Assembly: GCA_963920665.1 (NCBI GenBank)
Contig: OY987268.1
Location: forward strand, 1,614,501 to 1,678,500
Reading direction: 5' to 3'
Source of the DNA: Straminergon stramineum
Lineage: Eukaryota; Streptophyta; Bryopsida; Hypnales; Calliergonaceae
Length of the DNA: 64,000 bases
Under the pieces are notes generated by a model that was not told the DNA's origin, did no database searches, and saw only the letters and a list, made by a program, of their open reading frames with translations. The translations under genes and the position numbers were made by a program. Positions 59,501 through 64,000 of the stretch are shown piece by piece. Numbering within the stretch: position 1 is the first letter of the stretch; each line of letters starts with the position of its first letter.

Positions 59501-61095
59501 CACAAACAGCACCTTCATGACTAAAAGGAAGCTCTACAATCTCTCTCTCTCTCCTTCATCGTTGGTACTCTCATAATGATATGCAATGGGACGAAGTGTA
59601 ATTGCACTCATTCCTTCAGCTTCAAAACCTCTCAGACGCTCGTACATCTCTATCACTCACCATTCTATAAGCATCCTGTGGTTTGTCTCTGCATTCAATA
59701 TGTTGCGAATACTATCAATGTTTGCATTGAAAGTTGTACCTTGCCCCCATATATATCCTGCCTTGAATTCAAGCTCTGTTGGAAATACCACTGGTGGTTT
59801 TGCTCCACTTCGTAATGCTCCACTTGTACGTGCTTGCTCAAACTCTTCCTCCGTAGAATCATCATCATCCACTTCATGACCCCCATCATTGCCTTGAAGA
59901 GGAGGTCCACGTGTTGCTGCTCTTTGACGATGTCTTTGAACTGCACTATGAGTGCGTATGCTCTGCTCTTCTTCAACCTCCGCTTCCACTGTACGAAGCC
60001 TTTGTTCTTCTTCTGGAATGTCCTCCAATCTAGAATGATGTTGGATTACACCTCGACCCCGTCCTCTTCTAGCACCTCGTCCTCTGGCAACACTAGATCT
60101 TCCAGCATTCGTATTAGACATTATACCTCCAGTGCTATTTGTTTGTCTTCTAGAGCCAACTCTTCTAACTCTTGATCCTGATCCAACTTTTGTGGTTCCC
60201 CTTGTAGCTCCAATATCACTATCATTTATAATTCTTGGGGCACTCTGTTGTTCATTGTATATATGTGCTTCAATAGTACTTTGTTGTGGTTCCATAGATT
60301 CTTCTCTAAGCTCCTCCTCCGCTGATGGTGGAATAATCGATGCATTGCCTTGTGATAATGCCTCCTCTGGCCTTACAGTTTCATTCTCCCTCGAAGGCTC
60401 ACCTACAGCACCTGCTTCTGCTGATACAAGATGCTGACGATGGATTCTTTGTCTTTCAGAACCCCCCCCCCTTCATCTAAATGATGTACACTTTGTTCTT
60501 CAATAGCAGCACGCTTTCTATTTCGTAGAGCCACTGGAATCCAGTTGCCTTTCAAAGGAGCTGTATAAAGTCGATATAAATCATCCGTATCCTCAGGTTC
60601 CCTAGGGGGAGGACGCTCATGAGCAGCAGCTGGATCAGTCATTCGAATCTCTTCATAATTTCAAATCTCCAAATACCGTCGACATGCTTCAAATAATTGC
60701 TCAGGGGTAGAGCTTTTGAATTTTGTAACAGATTCTTCTCTTGGAACCTTCAAGTGATCATCCATACTCTTCCAGAATTTCACCAATGTCTTCAATCCAT
60801 GAATAGGAGATAGAATAAGAACAAGCTCTGGCGGAATAGGTGCCATCATGAATTGCTTCCTCAGTTTATACTTTTCAAATACTGAATCAATGTTGGTTAC
60901 TGCCACTGTAAGTCCATTATCAACAGTGCCTGCAAGGCTCTCAATGACTCGAAATGAGGTTCCTAGAGCACTCCAATATCGCCCTACTTCAATTGGAAAG
61001 TCAGTGATCCATAAAGATGGCTTCTCTGTACCATTCGCTACGATCCACCATCCATGCTCCAACCACTTCGAATGAACCTTTGGTGCCATGATATT
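56517..61095 (-). pseudogene. Giant degraded gene, main exon (family unknown)
   Basis: The acceptor TGTGTAG (after a T-rich tract) precedes AAT ATC ATG GCA at 61095. From there one protein can be followed for about 1,520 codons through three frames. 61095-60470 reads GWWIVANGTEKPSLWITDFP and an Arg-rich block. 60470-59550 holds Arg/Gly (RGRGARRGRGRG) and acidic stretches. 59540-56517 holds NIVWEPMDGQHIVGACKQAQ, ARRSAKFVVYNNPQFYIEVS, SLGELSKKMIDYTRHAW, a 344-codon globular region and an acidic tail of 17-residue repeats. Breaks: TGA at 60661, a frameshift at a run of ten Cs (60462-60471), TGA at 59657, a frameshift in a (CT)n run near 59541-59553, TGA at 59310, TAG at 58833, TGA at 57792 and 57339, and TAG at 57306. 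The sequence on both sides of every break stays protein-like. I see no transposase, RT or integrase signature. DGQH recalls ParB/DGQHR-type folds, but I do not assert that function. Confidence 0.7.
56904..57158 (-). repeat. Five 51-bp coding tandem repeats
   Basis: CACATGAAC begins units at 56919, 56970, 57021 (as TACATGAAC), 57072 and 57123, exactly 51 bp apart. On the minus strand each unit encodes V(E/Q)VHVGELEDIPA followed by four variable residues. Units alternate between ATTD and VVAD/IVAN endings, which suggests a 102-bp higher-order step. Confidence 0.9.
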
Positions 61096-62383
61096 CTACA
61101 CATAAAAAAAGATGACATTAAAAACTCAAAAGATTATTTGAATACTTGAAACAACAAAAAAACTACTATGAGAGTATTTGGATAATTCATAGTGATATCT
61201 ATGAGATTCTCAAATTCTAGCATACAAAATACAATGTCCAATTACTGTGTTTTTCTATTTGTCAAGAATTACAAGCAAGGTTTTTAGGAACTATATGCAT
61301 GTAAAGTTGGAACTTCCACACTGAATTATTAAAAAAACATCTAGACATTCAATACTAACGAATATGAACTCAATGTTGACCTTGACAGTTAAAATAGAAG
61401 AATGTCGAATTTAAATGAGGTCATAGTACATGATAACCTTTCACTTAAACAAATCAATCCATGTTGGTGCATCTCACACTCCACTACTACATGTCCATTG
61501 ACAATAATATGGTATGCTACATGCTTCAATTCCTCAGGTAAAAGTACTACCACTACTCCCATCTATTTTCCATTCATTCATTTCAACGTTGGCTACATTT
61601 GTTAGAACACATTTGATTGTGAAATTCATTTGTAGTACTTGTAAGGACTCTTTACTATTCCCAATTTTATAGAAATTAATCATAAAACATTACACAATTC
61701 AATGCAAAACGCACATGACACTGTGTTATGTTGTGAAATAAAACAATTACACAATTAGGGCACATTACACGAAGATGCATTTCTTTTTTCCATAAAAAAA
61801 TCATTGCCCATTAATTGTCATAATGAAATACGTTGAACTTTGAAAAAGTTATAAAGTACAAGTTGGCATACAAGAAAATTCATATTTATGCTTTCTCTAT
61901 TGTGTAAAAAAAAATTCTATTGATGCAATACCTACTTCTATGTATGCCTTACTTGTTGACTGAAATTTAATTAGCTTTTTATGAACAAATATACTAATAA
62001 CTACATGCAATCTTCAAATTCAAAAATGAAGACATGACATTCTGGAAAATTGCAATTCTATGTGCTATTCAGTAGTAATTGAAAAAAGAATTGAACTGTC
62101 CTTCAAAGAAAAAAGCATTCATTCTTCATAATTTTCAATGTTTTGACTATCAACTTTCGAAAACACTTCCACCCAATTCTCTAGTAATCCATTTCAAATT
62201 CATATGCTTTTATATGTTTTGGAAATACAAATTTAGAAGCACATCCCCTCATACTTCAAATTACGAATTTCAATGTTCATTTCTAAATTAAAATTCTGAA
62301 CAACTATGTATTGTACTCAAACTTAGAGCAATACCATTCCATCTTCAAAATTGACTCTACACAAAAGAATTAATTTGAAGTAC
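61096..62383 (-). other. Intron of the giant minus-strand gene
   Basis: Bounded by an AAG|GTACTT donor at 62384/62383 and a TTTTTTATGTGTAG acceptor at 61096. AT-rich; no other gene is seen inside. Confidence 0.55.
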
Positions 62384-62491
62384 CTTATGCACGAGTTCCC
62401 ATTGCTCTAGAAATGGTCAGTTGCCATAGAACATGCGAAATCCTGCCGGTACCTCTCTATGATTCCTTCCTTGACCCCGTTCACGCTTTCT
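62384..62491 (-). pseudogene. Small exon of the giant minus-strand gene
   Basis: 108 bp (36 codons, phase 0 at both ends) between a TTTCTTTGTAG acceptor and an AAG|GTACTT donor. It reads RKRERGQGRNHREVPAGFRM, then FYGN, a TGA and PFLEQWELVHK. Composition and splice signals are exon-like. The TGA adds to the decay of this gene. Confidence 0.55.
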
Positions 62492-63324
62492 CTACAAAGA
62501 AAAGACATAACCTCATTCAATATACACATTTCTAGCATTACTTCCCATATTGGCTATGAATTAAAGAACCAAAAAAGGCAATTTCATTAAAATGGCATAT
62601 GCCATGCGCCATTTTGACATAAGCAGCTGAAGGACCTTGACTGTGGTGGTTTATGGTTGTGTTACGTAGATGGTTTAGGGTGATTGTGGGTGTCTGATTG
62701 CTTCGCTTGATTTGAATGCACGATTTTTTGCAGAATCTACAATAATACCGCCATTTTAATGAAATTCCCCATAGATGAGTTGTACCAGAGAAAAGGCCAT
62801 AGATGTAGTCAGTGAAAGTCTTGTCTACAGAGCTAGTACTGTAGAATGATCATGGAATTGGGGGTCATTGACCAGGGTGCCCTAGCCCCCTCCTAATTGG
62901 ACATTTCTTGTCTGATCATGATGGGCACAAGTGTGGGTGTCTTCATTAATTTTGTTTAGTTCTCAAGTAGGTGGATGGAAAATTACAAAAATTATCCCTA
63001 GTACGGCCCTTTCAAATAGATGACAATGGGGACAGAAATACCTTATATTTTCTATTTAGCAAAGTGCTTTGTACATATATTGTTAGGGTGCCCATGCTTC
63101 TTGAAGTCTACGAAAGAGCTCATGATCCAAAACAATATTCATGGACGAAATAGACAAACACAATCGAGCTACAGATGGAGATAAAAGGGGCACTTTGCAT
63201 TGTATTATATAATGCTTGCAACAATGAAAAAGGTCAAGGAAGCCTTGTCACGAGAAATCATATCAATAAGCCTTGTTGCTCTTCCTCTGCAATTCGATGT
63301 AAATTATCCACTGCAAATCTCACT
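62492..63324 (-). other. Intron of the giant minus-strand gene, with a MITE
   Basis: Non-coding. It contains a small element of about 190 bp at 62578-62768 with 16-bp perfect inverted ends (ATTTCATTAAAATGGC). The donor is inferred as CAACAA|GTGAGA at 63324/63323; reading may instead continue to a TGA at 63258. Confidence 0.45.
62578..62768. mobile_element. Intronic MITE with 16-bp perfect ends
   Basis: ATTTCATTAAAATGGC at 62581-62596 is exactly inverted at 62750-62765. The interior is non-coding. Superfamily not determined. Confidence 0.6.
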
Positions 63325-64000
63325 TGTTGTCGTGGTGCGACGAAACTGTCCCCATCATTCTTCTTTGGTTTCCAAGATGCCATAATACTGTCTGTTGAAA
63401 CATAGTCGGCTTGCGAGGCCGTTCGGTCAACCTTCCATCTGAAATTAGTCTTCGTGTCCCATCCTGCGTACAATCGTTGCAAATCTTTGGACGTGCCACA
63501 TGGTACGTACCATTGCACAAGAACTTCGCGAAAGTGATCAACAGCCGGATCAAATTGTGGATTCTCCACTGCCCTACCAAGCCACACGGGCTCATCACAA
63601 TCCAATGCTGGTCTCACAAATACATAGAAACCTTCACGGAGGTCCGTGGCGACATTGTACGCCCGTGGTGACCTCCCTTCGAGAGTCCCAATATATGGGT
63701 CCTCTAATTCTAGCTCTTCTCGTGTACGTCCATCTTGCATGAAGTCCGTCATAAAATCCCCTGGTTGTCGAGTTCGTGGCCAGAATCCTTGCTTCAATTC
63801 CTCGGAGCTTGCAGCCTGTGGTTCAGTTGTATCATGCATGGCATTCCTCACATCAGTCCAGTATGTAACCAACTGTGACATGCGGGCCTTGTACTCGGCC
63901 GTTCCATCTTCGTTTGATACGTCCGTCCAATGTTGGATGTATCCGTCAAGTCCGCGTAGGATCTCCGATTCATTTGTCATTTTTCTAGGCTTCACGCATA
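63258..64000 (-). pseudogene. 5' exon of the giant minus-strand gene (partial)
   Basis: Open from the window edge to a TGA at 63258, or to a GTGAGA donor at 63323, which would join the next exon in phase. The first ATG gives MTNESEILRGLDGYIQHWTD. The frame is already open upstream of it, so the true start may lie outside the window. The N-terminal ~100 residues look helical. Residues ~110-215 form a compact region (EGFYVFVRPALDCDEPVWLG, then VLVQWYVPC, YAGWDTKTNFRWKVD, YVSTDSIMASWKP). Its order of strands and Trp residues resembles BAH/Tudor-like chromatin modules, though I cannot confirm the family. This exon itself has no stop or frameshift. Confidence 0.55.

Noticed and set aside
57306..60663. 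Stop-codon recoding or U-to-C RNA editing rescuing the giant gene
   Set aside because: Such editing is organellar, and the same gene also has two frameshifts, so pseudogene decay is simpler.
1..64000. tRNA, rRNA or CRISPR arrays
   Set aside because: No cloverleaf, rRNA block or regularly spaced direct repeats with unique spacers was seen on either strand.

Overview
The window looks like nuclear DNA of a land plant. It is AT-rich and gene-poor, has GT-AG introns and many plant-type miniature transposons (MITEs), and carries a degraded plastid gene fragment. Coding similarity covers a PDI-like remnant, two ankyrin-repeat membrane proteins, a Ty3/gypsy remnant and plastid rps3. A non-seed plant (moss, liverwort, lycophyte or fern) is my guess from the style of the ankyrin-TM proteins. 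The sequence alone does not prove this.

Layout. 0.7-1.4 kb (+): remnant of a protein disulfide isomerase a' domain. 1.6-12.3 kb: MITEs, long-inverted-repeat elements and a dead antisense Ty3/gypsy integrase. 15.5-22.3 kb and 39.9-47.6 kb: two direct copies of a 7-8 kb segment, each ending in a three-exon ankyrin/four-TM gene. A third, truncated copy of the segment's left end lies at 33.8-34.4 kb. 31.0-31.8 kb: a CACTA-type element that contains a decayed plastid rps3 fragment. 35.7-38.5 kb: a 2.7 kb element with long inverted ends enclosing about 0.9 kb of gene-like DNA. 47.7-56.5 kb: no convincing gene, but tandem and palindromic repeats. 56.5-64.0 kb (-): one very large degraded gene of a family I cannot name, running off the right edge.

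The two ankyrin genes are paralogues. Both share an older internal duplication in which intron 1 plus exon 2 resemble intron 2 plus the start of exon 3. Copy A is intact (546 aa). Copy B has a GC-AG first intron and a C-terminal frameshift caused by loss of one AAAG unit. The minus-strand giant can be followed through at least three exons. Its reading frame is broken by a C-run frameshift, a (CT)n frameshift and several TGA or TAG stops, so it is a pseudogene in this assembly.

The densest signal is mobile DNA. One MITE superfamily has ends TTAACCCC.../...GGGGTTAA. Another is PIF/Harbinger-like, with GGGCC ends and 3-bp TTA or TAA duplications; one member has its empty site preserved in the paralogous segment.
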